In this document: piece after piece, positions 33,533-42,233 of the stretch | Position numbering within the stretch: the first letter of the stretch is position 1 | How the letters are laid out: each line of letters begins with the position of its first letter | DNA from: Flavobacteriales bacterium | Lineage (GTDB): Bacteria > Bacteroidota > Bacteroidia > Flavobacteriales_D > Sanyastnellaceae | Length of the DNA: 50,046 nucleotides | Assembly: GCA_027491215.1 (NCBI GenBank) | Contig: JAIXWP010000093.1 | Location: forward strand, 1-50,046 | Reading direction: 5' to 3' | Notes under the pieces: generated by a model | Database searches by the model: none | Told to the model about the DNA's origin: nothing | What the model saw: only the letters and a program-made list of their open reading frames with translations | Translations under genes and position numbers: made by a program

Positions 33533-36500
33533 TTACTTCGTAACCATCATACGCTCAGTGATCACTTCATTACCGAAGGTCATTTCTACCATGTAGAGAC
33601 CTGAAGTAAGTGGACGATCAAAAGCGATAACTGTGTTAAGAGCGCCTTCAACAACATAACGGTTAGTCCATACAACGCGACCAGTAGCATCCATGATGCG
33701 GATGTTCACGTTTTCTGAATCGATACCCGCAAGGTTCAAGTTCACCAACTCACCATTAGATGGGTTAGGATAGATCGCTGCGAATACACCGTTTTCAGTG
33801 TTGCGTTCCATGTACAATTCTGATGGAAGTGTTTCATCTTCAGCTACAACCATACCTGGTGCAACACCAGCGATACGTAGGTAGAAGAAGCTAGCATCAT
33901 CATATGTACCAGGACCTGAAGCGAATACTGGACGGATTCTTACACGGTAACGAGCGCCACCGAATACCCCTGGGATATTGCTTGTGCGGAAGAAACGTGA
34001 AGAAGTACCAGTGTTCACAACCTGAGCACCTAGAAGATCAGCTGGATCACCAGCATTGTCAACTAGTTCGAAGCTCCAATCCCATGATTGAACAGCACAT
34101 ACAGAGATATCAGTAGAAATGAATGCACCGATAGCACGAGTTACTGGATCACGGTCAGCAAATCTCAAGTTTACAGCTGGTTGTGCAGCGATAGTGATAG
34201 TGCAAGTTTCATTGCTGTTAGCAATTACTTGAACTGGAGCACCTGCAGCATCAACTAAGTTGAATACAGAGCTAACACCAACGTTGTAAGATTGACCATA
34301 CTGAAGACCAGCAACACTTGACAACAAGATCTGAGTGCTGTTAGTTGAGCTTGCAGTATAAGCTGTGCTTGTAGCTGTGTTTGTGAACACAAAATTGTAG
34401 CTGTTTGTACCAGTCCAGTCAGCCTTGAATGCTTGACACAATGAAGCGAAGCTAGGACCATTGTCACAACGTGAGTCGTTCAATGTTTGGATACATACGC
34501 TTGCAGTACCAGGAGTTCCGCTCATATCACGAACAGCAACCCAGTACTGTTGACCTGGAGTAAGACCGCCTGTGATGTAGATTTCAGAACCAGTATTAGA
34601 AGCATTAGCTGTTGAAGTAGCAGAAGCAGTTGGTACAGAAGCACCAGCTTGATCTTCAACTTCGATTTCAACGTTTTGTGTACCTGTTACAGCGATACGA
34701 ACAGCGTTAGAAGCTGCAGTGAAGCGGTACCATACGTCGTTACCAGAAGCTTCAGAAGGTGTAGCATTTGCAAGGTTTACGTTGAAGCTAGAGCAACCTG
34801 GGAATTGTGGAGGAGCAACTGCTGTAGCGTTAGCTTGAGCATCGTTTGCAACACCAGCAACCAGAGTTACAGTGTAGTCTTCTGTTTCACCACCACCTGT
34901 GCTGCTACAAGCATCAAACGTTGTGTTTGAATAAACCTCACGTACACGAAGTCTTGTAGTTCCTAATAAAGCATTAGCTGGTACAATGAAGTTAATTGTT
35001 GCTGTTCCAAAAGAACCAAGACTGTTTTGCTGTCCGATTTTTTCAGATGATTCGAATATACCATTACGGTTGTAGTCGATCCAAGCTGCAATATTATTCG
35101 CAGATGTCCAGCTACCTACTGTCAATGAAGCTGTGTATTCTCCGCCAGAAGCTAGAGTTGTAGTGAATCCTGGAGTAGGAGTATACAATGTATAATCAGT
35201 TGCATTCACACCTGAAGTGTTATTGATACCACCAAGAACAACTGCCTCAATATAATCACCTGCAGTATTACCTCCAGCGTTTGGAGTGCAATAACACTCT
35301 GTACCTGCTGACATACCTACTGTCTTAGGAGCTGAGATACCTAGGTATCCGCCTGGAAGAGAGCAAGTCACACGACAACGATAAGTAGTTGCTGCAGTTT
35401 GTGAACCAGTATAAGTAGAACCAGTAGCACCTGGGATATTCACCCAACCTGCACTAGTTACTCTCTGCCACTGATAAACATAACCTGTCAATGGAGTAGC
35501 AACACCAAGTGTGAAGTTTTGACCAGAACAAGCTGTTGCAGGACCGTTCAATACACCTACCGATGGAATACCAGTACAGTTTGGAGGAGTTGCTTTAATT
35601 GCGAATTCATCCAAGAAACAGTTGTCTCCATTACCAGAACGGAACAACAATGCAACATAAATAGTTGATTGGTTACCAGTTGCAGTAGGAAGCGTCATTT
35701 CTTTCTTCTTCCATTCAGCTGTACCTGATGCCAATGAGCCATCATGACGAGTAATAAATGGACCAGCATTAGTCCAAGTTGAACCGTTTGTTGACCACTG
35801 TACCTGAACACCTTCGTTCAAATATTGACCAGAGCTGTATGAAGCATTATTATTATTTCTCCACCAGAACTCAACATCGATAGATTGAGCGCCTACTGAA
35901 GTAACAGGAGCTGCAATCACGCGTGATTGGTTGCCATTAGCAGAGCTGAATGAGTTGAAATACAACATTTGGCTACCACCGAATGGTGTAGTAGTTGGGA
36001 ATGAACCTGTTGTAGCAAGGTTAATGGTAGTTGTACCAGTAACGTTTTGAATTGCCCAACAATCAGCAGTAGCAGCATCAAAGTTCTGAGTGTAAGTAAG
36101 AGGTGCAGAAGCACAACCAGTTGTAATCAAAAGTGGACCTGCCCATGTAGATTGGTCACCAGGGCCACAATTAGCACGTACATAAACGTGATAGTTTGTT
36201 TCTGGGTTAAGACCAGTGATTTGAGCGTTAGTATTTGTAGTAACGTTCGACATTGTTCCAGTACCTGCAGTGTAGCCTTGAGGACCGTACTCCAACTGCC
36301 AAGCTGTTTCAACACAACCAATGTTCCATGAGAATGAAGCGCTGTTGTTTGTAACACCAGTAGAAGCTAAAGATGATGGAGCTGGACAAGAAACTGCTTG
36401 AGAAATAGTGATCGTGTAATCTTCAATTTCACCATAAGCGTTGTTCGCACAAGGAGTAACAGCGTTACCATTTGTAGCAAACATTGCACGAACGCGCAGT

Positions 36501-39500
36501 CTGTGAGCACCAAGTGGAGGGTTACATGCAAGTGTGATTGGGAAAGTTGCAGAAGAACCTAGCACTCCTACCTGACCTGAACCTGTAACTAGACCTGCAG
36601 AGAATCCGATACGCTCTGAAGTAGAGAATACTCCGTCATCATTGTAGTCGATCCATGCTGCATAGCCTTCACTGTATTGACCAGCGAAAACTGTACAACC
36701 ATAAGTCTGACCAGCTTGAAGAACGGTAGTGTGAAGTGGGTTCGTGCTAGTAGTATAATCAGAATATCCAGGACCCTGAACGTTTGGTAATGTTGAAGAA
36801 TCTAACGGATCTGGGTCAGAAGGACAACCAGTACCAGAGTTGTTATCCAATGAGTTCAATGTTACGCGAGCAATTACGTCACCATCAGCACAACCGTAAG
36901 TTGTAACTGGCAAACAGTAGCATGAAAGTGGAGGATTCATTGTGATAGCTACTACGTTAGAAGTTGCAGTCAAGCCACTTGTTGAACAAGTTGTTACACG
37001 ACGGTAAGAGCTTGCTACCAATTGAGTTCCAGTGAAGTTAGCCGTAGTAACACCTGTTGATGCCCAACCAGAACCAGTATTTACTTCCCATAGGTAAGAA
37101 ATTCCGATATCTGAAGAACCACCTGTTACGTTGATTGTGAATGACACATCACCGCAAACAGAAGGAGTTGTTGTTGCAGCCGTTCCAGCAGCTGGAGTGC
37201 CAGAGCATGGAGCAATCAAGTTCCAAGCTAAGGTGTATGAACCAGCCCCTGAAGAGAAACCTTCTTGAATCCAATATACGTTTTGTGAAACACCTGTAGT
37301 GTTTGTCCAGTTAATGTTTTGTACGTCTGGATCATCAAAACAAGTAATTTGGGTTGTACCTGGACAAGTAGTTCCATAGTATACACTCACATATGAATCA
37401 TAGTCATTTGAGGTTTGACCAATAGTCAATCCATAACCAGCTGGTACTGTGATAAATGAAACCGCGTCAGCAGATGTATTTGTGTTACATCCAACAGTAA
37501 CATCATTCGATAAACCAGTTGTCGAAGCTGTCAGTGGACTTGTGCGCAATGAAAGATCATAAGCGTTAGAACAGTTGTCATTTCCAGAAAGCGTAGCAAC
37601 CGAAATTGGACCTACCCATGTAGATGTTCCGTTTGCAGCGCAATCAGCAGCTACATACACATCATAAGCAGTTGATTCAGTAAGACCTGAAAGAACAAAA
37701 CCAGTATTGGTGTTAGTTGACACAACAGTACCTGCTGAAGCAGGGTTGTAACCTACTGGACCATAGCTAACATTCCAAGCTGTTTCAACACAACCAATGT
37801 TCCAAGTGAATGGTACACTTGTAGCAGTAACAGTACCAGCAACTACGTTAGAGACAGCTGGACAAGGTACAGCAGTTGTTACATTTACCAAGTAGTCTTC
37901 TGTTTCACCCCAGCCGTACAAATTGCAAGGATCAAGGTTAGCAGTAGTTGGCTGACCGCCTGATTGCCATACGTCACGAACTCTCATTCTGTGTACACCA
38001 AGAGGAGGGTTACATGCCAATGAAATTGGGAATGTAGCAGCAGGGAATGGTCCAGCTAGACCTTGACCAGGAGCAACAATTGTAGATCCAATAACTTCAG
38101 AAGCTTCAAATAGTCCGTCATCATCATAGTCAATCCAAGCTTTAACCACCTGGCTTCCCCATACACCTACAGAAACGCTTACAGTGTAAGAACCACCCGC
38201 AGACATTTCGCCTGTGTAGTTTGGCTGACCTGTGAAGTATGTGTAAGCTGGGTTTGTTTGAGCAGTACCTGAGTTGTTTGCTAAGGCAGTACCAATGATA
38301 GCGATGTTAGAGATCAAGTCACCAGCGGTTTTACCAGTGGTGTATGTTGGAATACAATAACATTCAGTAGGAACATTCAATCCAACATAAACAAGAGAAG
38401 AGTTTGCAGACTGAGAAGAGAGTGTGCAAGTTGTTACTCGTCTGAAGTAAAGAGGTGAAGTGATAGAAGTAGACAACGATGCGTTAGTACCGGCAGTTGC
38501 TACGTTTGTCCATGGATCAACACCGTCTGGTGAAGTTTGCCATTGGTAAGTCAAACCAGCTGCAGATGTTGCACCTGATACGTTGATTGTAAATGATGCA
38601 CCAGAACATGCAAGCGGTACAGAAGATAGTGCAGTACCTCCAGACGGAGTACCAGCACAAGCAGGAACGATAGCAAGGTTATCAACCCCAATATCATCAT
38701 TACCAAAATCTGAAGTACCTCTCAATCGAATTACTGTTGTAGCCGAAGTAGAAGTAATGCTGAAAGTTCTTCTTGTCCAAGTAGTAGCAACACCAATGTT
38801 AGTTCCAACTTGTGTAAAGTTCAAACCACCGTCAGTAGAAACTAGTACTGCTAGAACATCCGTTCCAGAAGGGTTGATTTGGTCGAAACCAAGTTCAACT
38901 AGACCAGATGAAGCTGTAAGGTTGATATATAAATCCAAAGAACCTTGGGTACCGCCGGTAGCTTGATAAGCGTGGAATCTTGCAGAAAATGCTCCAGTTG
39001 AAAATGTTGGAGAATATGCTCCAAGAGTAGCATTACCCCATGCAGCCGAGCTTCCTTGATCATTTCTTCTCCAGCTTGTGTTACCAGTATTAGGAGTACC
39101 TCTCCACTCAGAAGCTGGAGCATCCGTAGTATTACAAATGCTTGACCAAGACTCAAAATCTTGGATATAGCTTGTACCGTTGAATACTGTGTATGAAGGC
39201 ACAGTTACTGACACCAAGAATTCAGTTGAGAAAGCATTCGTAGTGTTAGCAGCACAAATCGTTTCGCGCTGATAATAAGTATTTGCTGTTGGTGTTGCAG
39301 TATAAGTAGCTCCTGTAGCCGTTGGAATGAGCGTGAACGGTCCACCTGAAGTTGGTGAAGAGTACCACTGGTAAGTTAAACCAGCTGCACCGCTTGTTGA
39401 ACCAGTCACAGACAATGCTGACGTTGAACCTAAACAGATAGAAGCAGTTCCTGTTGTTGTTCCTCCAGCAAGAGTTATTGTTTGACACAATACTGGAGGT

Positions 39501-40321
39501 GTCCAAGTATATGTTAGTCCAGATGATGGCATACCAGGAGTCGCCAAACTAGTATTGAAAGCTTGTCTATTGCTATTCAAGGTACCAGCGGAACTTGAAG
39601 TAAATGCAACAGTCGCCAAGTTCGTTCTTGTTTGAAAAGCAGTGTTAGTTGCACCTCTAAGACCTACTGCAGGACCTGTAGTAGGGGAACCTGTTACAGC
39701 CGTTGATCCTACTGCGAAAGACAATGGACCACCGTATCTCATTACGATGACATTTGAAGTTTCCTGCAATCTGATCTGAAAACTAAAAGTGTAAACGTTG
39801 GTTGTAGACGTAGAGTACGCTGGTCTGAAATTCTTCCATTCAATAACCAACTCTCTGTTTGGAGCAGTTCCAACTAACTCCCAACCAATTGATCCAGTGC
39901 GCCCACCTGCGTTGAAGGGAGCATTGAGATCTCTTCCCCAAATAGCAATTGCACCAGCGTAAGCTTCAGTTCCACTAATTGATGTTTGATTCGTTGTTGT
40001 TGGAGCTGTAGCACCAAAAGTAATAAAACCATTGGTGGAAACATTACAAGCAGTGTAAGCCGTACCATTGAAGTTGAAGCTAAAACCACCCGAGAATGTA
40101 ACAGGATAAATCACATCGTCCAAGGATCCAGCACCAGCTCCACTGGTGGTTGCAGTAGCTAGAACTGTAGGAGTAGCTAGGTCAGTGTAAGTCCCAGATG
40201 ACTGGGCAAACGAATATGCACTAATTTGTGCAAATGCGCCCTGCGAGAACAAAAATGCTACTAAGAGTAGCGCATAATACTTGGGCCAACTCGTTCGACC
40301 CGATGAGTATTTGTTGCTCAT
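33533..40321 (-). CDS. Giant modular surface protein (Ig-like, GEVED, Fn3 and MAM/lectin-like domains, T9SS)
   Basis: A 2262-residue exported protein, the largest gene in the window. After a signal peptide (residues ~10-31, ending QGAFAQ) there is an N-terminal beta domain (~35-280). Three modules follow, built from an Ig-like segment with CYC-x-P at its end (about residues 654, 1135 and 1678) and a GEVED domain ending in GETEDYLVNV, GEIEDYTITI and GETEDYTVTL (about 812, 1302 and 1815). Two Fn3 domains share WNIGCVETAW (about 815-910 and 1305-1400). MAM/lectin-like domains lie near 385-560 and 1400-1560. The C-terminus has AIYPNPSNGELV and a GRVVW turn (from ~2180), a type A sorting domain. 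It is probably an adhesin. Confidence 0.9.
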   Translation of the reverse strand: MSNKYSSGRTSWPKYYALLLVAFLFSQGAFAQISAYSFAQSSGTYTDLATPTVLATATTSGAGAGSLDDVIYPVTFSGGFSFNFNGTAYTACNVSTNGFITFGATAPTTTNQTSISGTEAYAGAIAIWGRDLNAPFNAGGRTGSIGWELVGTAPNRELVIEWKNFRPAYSTSTTNVYTFSFQIRLQETSNVIVMRYGGPLSFAVGSTAVTGSPTTGPAVGLRGATNTAFQTRTNLATVAFTSSSAGTLNSNRQAFNTSLATPGMPSSGLTYTWTPPVLCQTITLAGGTTTGTASICLGSTSALSVTGSTSGAAGLTYQWYSSPTSGGPFTLIPTATGATYTATPTANTYYQRETICAANTTNAFSTEFLVSVTVPSYTVFNGTSYIQDFESWSSICNTTDAPASEWRGTPNTGNTSWRRNDQGSSAAWGNATLGAYSPTFSTGAFSARFHAYQATGGTQGSLDLYINLTASSGLVELGFDQINPSGTDVLAVLVSTDGGLNFTQVGTNIGVATTWTRRTFSITSTSATTVIRLRGTSDFGNDDIGVDNLAIVPACAGTPSGGTALSSVPLACSGASFTINVSGATSAAGLTYQWQTSPDGVDPWTNVATAGTNASLSTSITSPLYFRRVTTCTLSSQSANSSLVYVGLNVPTECYCIPTYTTGKTAGDLISNIAIIGTALANNSGTAQTNPAYTYFTGQPNYTGEMSAGGSYTVSVSVGVWGSQVVKAWIDYDDDGLFEASEVIGSTIVAPGQGLAGPFPAATFPISLACNPPLGVHRMRVRDVWQSGGQPTTANLDPCNLYGWGETEDYLVNVTTAVPCPAVSNVVAGTVTATSVPFTWNIGCVETAWNVSYGPVGYNPASAGTVVSTNTNTGFVLSGLTESTAYDVYVAADCAANGTSTWVGPISVATLSGNDNCSNAYDLSLRTSPLTASTTGLSNDVTVGCNTNTSADAVSFITVPAGYGLTIGQTSNDYDSYVSVYYGTTCPGTTQITCFDDPDVQNINWTNTTGVSQNVYWIQEGFSSGAGSYTLAWNLIAPCSGTPAAGTAATTTPSVCGDVSFTINVTGGSSDIGISYLWEVNTGSGWASTGVTTANFTGTQLVASSYRRVTTCSTSGLTATSNVVAITMNPPLSCYCLPVTTYGCADGDVIARVTLNSLDNNSGTGCPSDPDPLDSSTLPNVQGPGYSDYTTSTNPLHTTVLQAGQTYGCTVFAGQYSEGYAAWIDYNDDGVFSTSERIGFSAGLVTGSGQVGVLGSSATFPITLACNPPLGAHRLRVRAMFATNGNAVTPCANNAYGEIEDYTITISQAVSCPAPSSLASTGVTNNSASFSWNIGCVETAWQLEYGPQGYTAGTGTMSNVTTNTNAQITGLNPETNYHVYVRANCGPGDQSTWAGPLLITTGCASAPLTYTQNFDAATADCWAIQNVTGTTTINLATTGSFPTTTPFGGSQMLYFNSFSSANGNQSRVIAAPVTSVGAQSIDVEFWWRNNNNASYSSGQYLNEGVQVQWSTNGSTWTNAGPFITRHDGSLASGTAEWKKKEMTLPTATGNQSTIYVALLFRSGNGDNCFLDEFAIKATPPNCTGIPSVGVLNGPATACSGQNFTLGVATPLTGYVYQWQRVTSAGWVNIPGATGSTYTGSQTAATTYRCRVTCSLPGGYLGISAPKTVGMSAGTECYCTPNAGGNTAGDYIEAVVLGGINNTSGVNATDYTLYTPTPGFTTTLASGGEYTASLTVGSWTSANNIAAWIDYNRNGIFESSEKIGQQNSLGSFGTATINFIVPANALLGTTRLRVREVYSNTTFDACSSTGGGETEDYTVTLVAGVANDAQANATAVAPPQFPGCSSFNVNLANATPSEASGNDVWYRFTAASNAVRIAVTGTQNVEIEVEDQAGASVPTASATSTANASNTGSEIYITGGLTPGQQYWVAVRDMSGTPGTASVCIQTLNDSRCDNGPSFASLCQAFKADWTGTNSYNFVFTNTATSTAYTASSTNSTQILLSSVAGLQYGQSYNVGVSSVFNLVDAAGAPVQVIANSNETCTITIAAQPAVNLRFADRDPVTRAIGAFISTDISVCAVQSWDWSFELVDNAGDPADLLGAQVVNTGTSSRFFRTSNIPGVFGGARYRVRIRPVFASGPGTYDDASFFYLRIAGVAPGMVVAEDETLPSELYMERNTENGVFAAIYPNPSNGELVNLNLAGIDSENVNIRIMDATGRVVWTNRYVVEGALNTVIAFDRPLTSGLYMVEMTFGNEVITERMMVTK

Positions 40322-40351
40322 AGAAAATTTGGTTTTGATTAAATAATAAAT

Positions 40352-40375
40352 TTGTTAAGGATGCTTGTTAAGGAT
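40352..40375. repeat. Direct repeat upstream of the surface-protein gene
   Basis: Two perfect copies of the 11-mer TTGTTAAGGAT stand 13 bp apart, about 31-54 bp before the surface-protein start codon. The spacing, a little over one helical turn, would suit a dimeric regulator, but chance or slippage is possible. Confidence 0.5.
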
Positions 40376-40464
40376 AAGCATACGCAATGTTATGACGAAA
40401 TAATCAAAAATGGTAGCCTCAAGTCATATTTTTTTTTGTTCATACCGGGAAATGGGGGAAAACC

Positions 40465-40538
40465 ATTCTCAATTCTCGATTCTCGATTCTCAATAAAACT
40501 GGTTCCTGAGCTTGTCGAAAGACAATTCTCGATTCTTG
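40465..40538. repeat. Left heptad array (ATTCTCR units)
   Basis: Four contiguous units, ATTCTCA, ATTCTCG, ATTCTCG, ATTCTCA, occupy 40465-40492. After a 32-bp interruption two more follow at 40525-40538 (ATTCTCG, ATTCTTG). They are the reverse complement of the array downstream of the four-helix-bundle gene. 40472-40491 is a perfect inverted match to 41075-41094 (20 bp). Confidence 0.85.
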
Positions 40539-40638
40539 AAATTGGGCGGATGAATTGGTAGTTATGTGTTGTTACAACATTGAATATTCCTGTTAAACAT
40601 AATTTCCCATTTTCAAACTTCATGCTGATTTTTGCAAC

Positions 40639-41019
40639 ATGAAAAACTATAAAGACTCAGAAATTTGGAAGTGTTCCATTGAACTCTATAAAGAAATTGT
40701 GCCTTTATTATCAACTCTTCAAGAAAAAAAGCTATTTCGGCTGAGGGATCAACTCGAAGCCTCTGCTGGAAGTATTTCTGACAACATAGCCGAGGGCTTT
40801 GGAAGAATGGGTAATAAGGAAGTCATTCAATTTTTAACCATTTCAAACGGCTCGTGCTATGAATGTGAAAATCAAATAACCCGAGCCCACTTCACCGGAA
40901 GTATCGATGAATTCACTTACAAAAAGTTGGTCGAAATGTGCAACACAATATCTCGACAGATTATCGGATTAATCAAATACCTCAAAGACAATGAATTCAA
41001 GGGTACAAAATTCAAGTAG
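40639..41019 (+). CDS. Four-helix-bundle protein (S23/Avd-like)
   Basis: A 126-residue, almost entirely helical protein of the family that includes 23S rRNA intervening-sequence proteins (S23) and the Avd accessory proteins of diversity-generating retroelements. The core signature runs from about 38 to 76: QLEASAGSISDNIAEGFGR, then EVIQFLTISNGSCYECENQI. Known relatives form barrel-like pentamers that bind nucleic acid. No reverse transcriptase, variable or template repeat, or rRNA gene is near, so it is a solitary copy. It is bracketed by inverted heptad arrays: left at 40465-40538, right at 41032-41094, only 13 bp after its stop. Its role is unknown. Confidence 0.88.
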   Translation: MKNYKDSEIWKCSIELYKEIVPLLSTLQEKKLFRLRDQLEASAGSISDNIAEGFGRMGNKEVIQFLTISNGSCYECENQITRAHFTGSIDEFTYKKLVEMCNTISRQIIGLIKYLKDNEFKGTKFK

Positions 41020-41031
41020 TCCACCCAACAT

Positions 41032-41103
41032 TGAGAATTGAGAATTGAGAATCAAGAATCCTGAATTTCGAATCGAGAATCGAGAATCGAGAATCTCGAT
41101 TCG
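41032..41103. repeat. Right heptad array (YGAGAAT units) with terminal palindrome
   Basis: Nine contiguous in-phase units run from 41032 to 41094: three TGAGAAT, then CAAGAAT, CCTGAAT, TTCGAAT, then three CGAGAAT. The array ends in CTCGATTCG (41095-41103), which is the reverse complement of CGAATCGAG at 41069-41077 and so closes a hairpin. The array abuts the stop codon of fbaA on the other strand and may end its transcript, but there is no T-run. Confidence 0.85.
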
Positions 41104-42168
41104 TTACGCGTTTCTGCCGATGGCGTTTAGGTCTTCGAAGGCTTGGCGGAGGCGAGTAACGAATGTCTTCTCCCCTTCTCTTAGCCACACGCGTGGATCG
41201 TAATATTTCTTATTTGGCTTATCTGAACCTTCTGGATTTCCAATCTGTGCTTGGAGGTAGCCCGACTTATCAGCCATATAATTTCTTATTCCTTCCATAT
41301 ATGCATATTGCATATCGGTATCGATGTTCATTTTGATTGCTCCGTAGCTGATTGCTTCACGAATTTCTTCTTGTGTGCTTCCGCTTCCACCGTGGAATAC
41401 GAAGTGAATTGGTTTATCACCAGTATTAAATTTCTTCTGAACGTATTCTTGAGAATTTTTTAAAATAACTGGCTCTAATTTCACATTACCTGGCTTGTAA
41501 ACACCATGCACATTTCCGAATGCTGCTGCAACCGTAAATTTCGAATCTACTTTCATCAAATGCTCATAGCTGTAGGCAACATCTTCTGGCTGAGTGTATA
41601 GCTTGCTGCTGTCCACTCCTGAATTATCCACGCCGTCTTCTTCTCCACCTGTCACTCCTAATTCAATTTCAAGGGTGATTCCCATCTTTGACATGCGCTC
41701 TAAATATTTTACACAAAGTTCAATATTTTCATGCAATGGTTCTTCGCTGAAGTCGAGCATATGTGAAGAGAACAATGACTTGCCTGTTCTTTCGAAATGA
41801 CGCTCACCATGTTCTAGCATTCCATCCATCCATGGCAACAAATTTTTTGCGCAATGGTCAGTATGAATGATGACGGGAATATTGTAGGCTTCAGCCATCA
41901 TGTGTATATGCTGAGCTCCGCTTACAGAGCCTAACACAGAAGCTTGCTGCGCATCGTTTTTCAATCCTTTACCAGCATAAAAAGCACCACCACCATTACT
42001 GAACTGAATGATCACTGGAGAGTTGACATCACGCGCAGTTTCTAATACAGCGTTGACACTATTTGTCCCAATGACATTTACCGCAGGAAGAGCATATCCT
42101 CTTTCCTTTGCATCATTCAATAATTCGGTTACTTCTGCACCTGTTAAAACTCCTGGACGAAAACGCAT
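41104..42168 (-). CDS. fbaA: Fructose-bisphosphate aldolase, class II
   Basis: A 354-residue class IIA zinc aldolase. IIHTDHCAKN holds the catalytic Asp104 and zinc ligand His105. SPVIIQFSNGGGAFYAGKG (50-68) is the family N-terminal motif, and FVFHGGSGSTQEEI-type phosphate-binding sequence lies in the second half. It splits or makes fructose-1,6-bisphosphate in glycolysis and gluconeogenesis. The length is normal. The gene is framed by heptad repeats on both sides: the clean array at its 3' end and a degenerate one (42185-42233) just upstream of its start. Confidence 0.96.
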   Translation of the reverse strand: MRFRPGVLTGAEVTELLNDAKERGYALPAVNVIGTNSVNAVLETARDVNSPVIIQFSNGGGAFYAGKGLKNDAQQASVLGSVSGAQHIHMMAEAYNIPVIIHTDHCAKNLLPWMDGMLEHGERHFERTGKSLFSSHMLDFSEEPLHENIELCVKYLERMSKMGITLEIELGVTGGEEDGVDNSGVDSSKLYTQPEDVAYSYEHLMKVDSKFTVAAAFGNVHGVYKPGNVKLEPVILKNSQEYVQKKFNTGDKPIHFVFHGGSGSTQEEIREAISYGAIKMNIDTDMQYAYMEGIRNYMADKSGYLQAQIGNPEGSDKPNKKYYDPRVWLREGEKTFVTRLRQAFEDLNAIGRNA

Positions 42169-42184
42169 TGCTTATGTAATTTAA

Positions 42185-42233
42185 ATTCTTAATTTGGGAT
42201 TCGAGATTCAAAATTTCTTGTCCCTTGTCTTTA
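42185..42233. repeat. Degenerate heptad array upstream of fbaA
   Basis: Seven contiguous 7-bp units can be read in one phase: ATTCTTA, ATTTGGG, ATTCGAG, ATTCAAA, ATTTCTT, GTCCCTT, GTCTTTA. The first part resembles the ATTCTCG family around the four-helix-bundle gene. The last part (TTGTCCCTTGTC, 42218-42229) is the reverse complement of GACAAGGGACAA in the ribA-MFS element. It occupies most of the 65-bp gap between fbaA and the next lipoprotein gene. Confidence 0.55.

Larger units (their letters stand above)
40322..40638. other. Intergenic region with direct repeats and heptad arrays
   Basis: This 317-bp gap between the divergent surface-protein and four-helix-bundle genes has no coding capacity. 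From left to right it holds two copies of TTGTTAAGGAT (40352-40362 and 40365-40375), a T-run near 40430-40437, four heptads (40465-40492), a 32-bp spacer containing GGTTCCTGAGCTTGTCGAAA (40501-40520), two more heptads (40525-40538), and an AT-rich stretch before the start codon. I see no convincing promoter box for either gene. Confidence 0.7.

Noticed and set aside
40639-41019. Diversity-generating retroelement
   Set aside because: The Avd-like protein could suggest one, but there is no reverse transcriptase, no template/variable repeat pair and no variable target gene in the window.
40639-41019. 23S rRNA intervening sequence
   Set aside because: S23-like proteins can lie in rRNA insertions, but no rRNA sequence flanks this gene.
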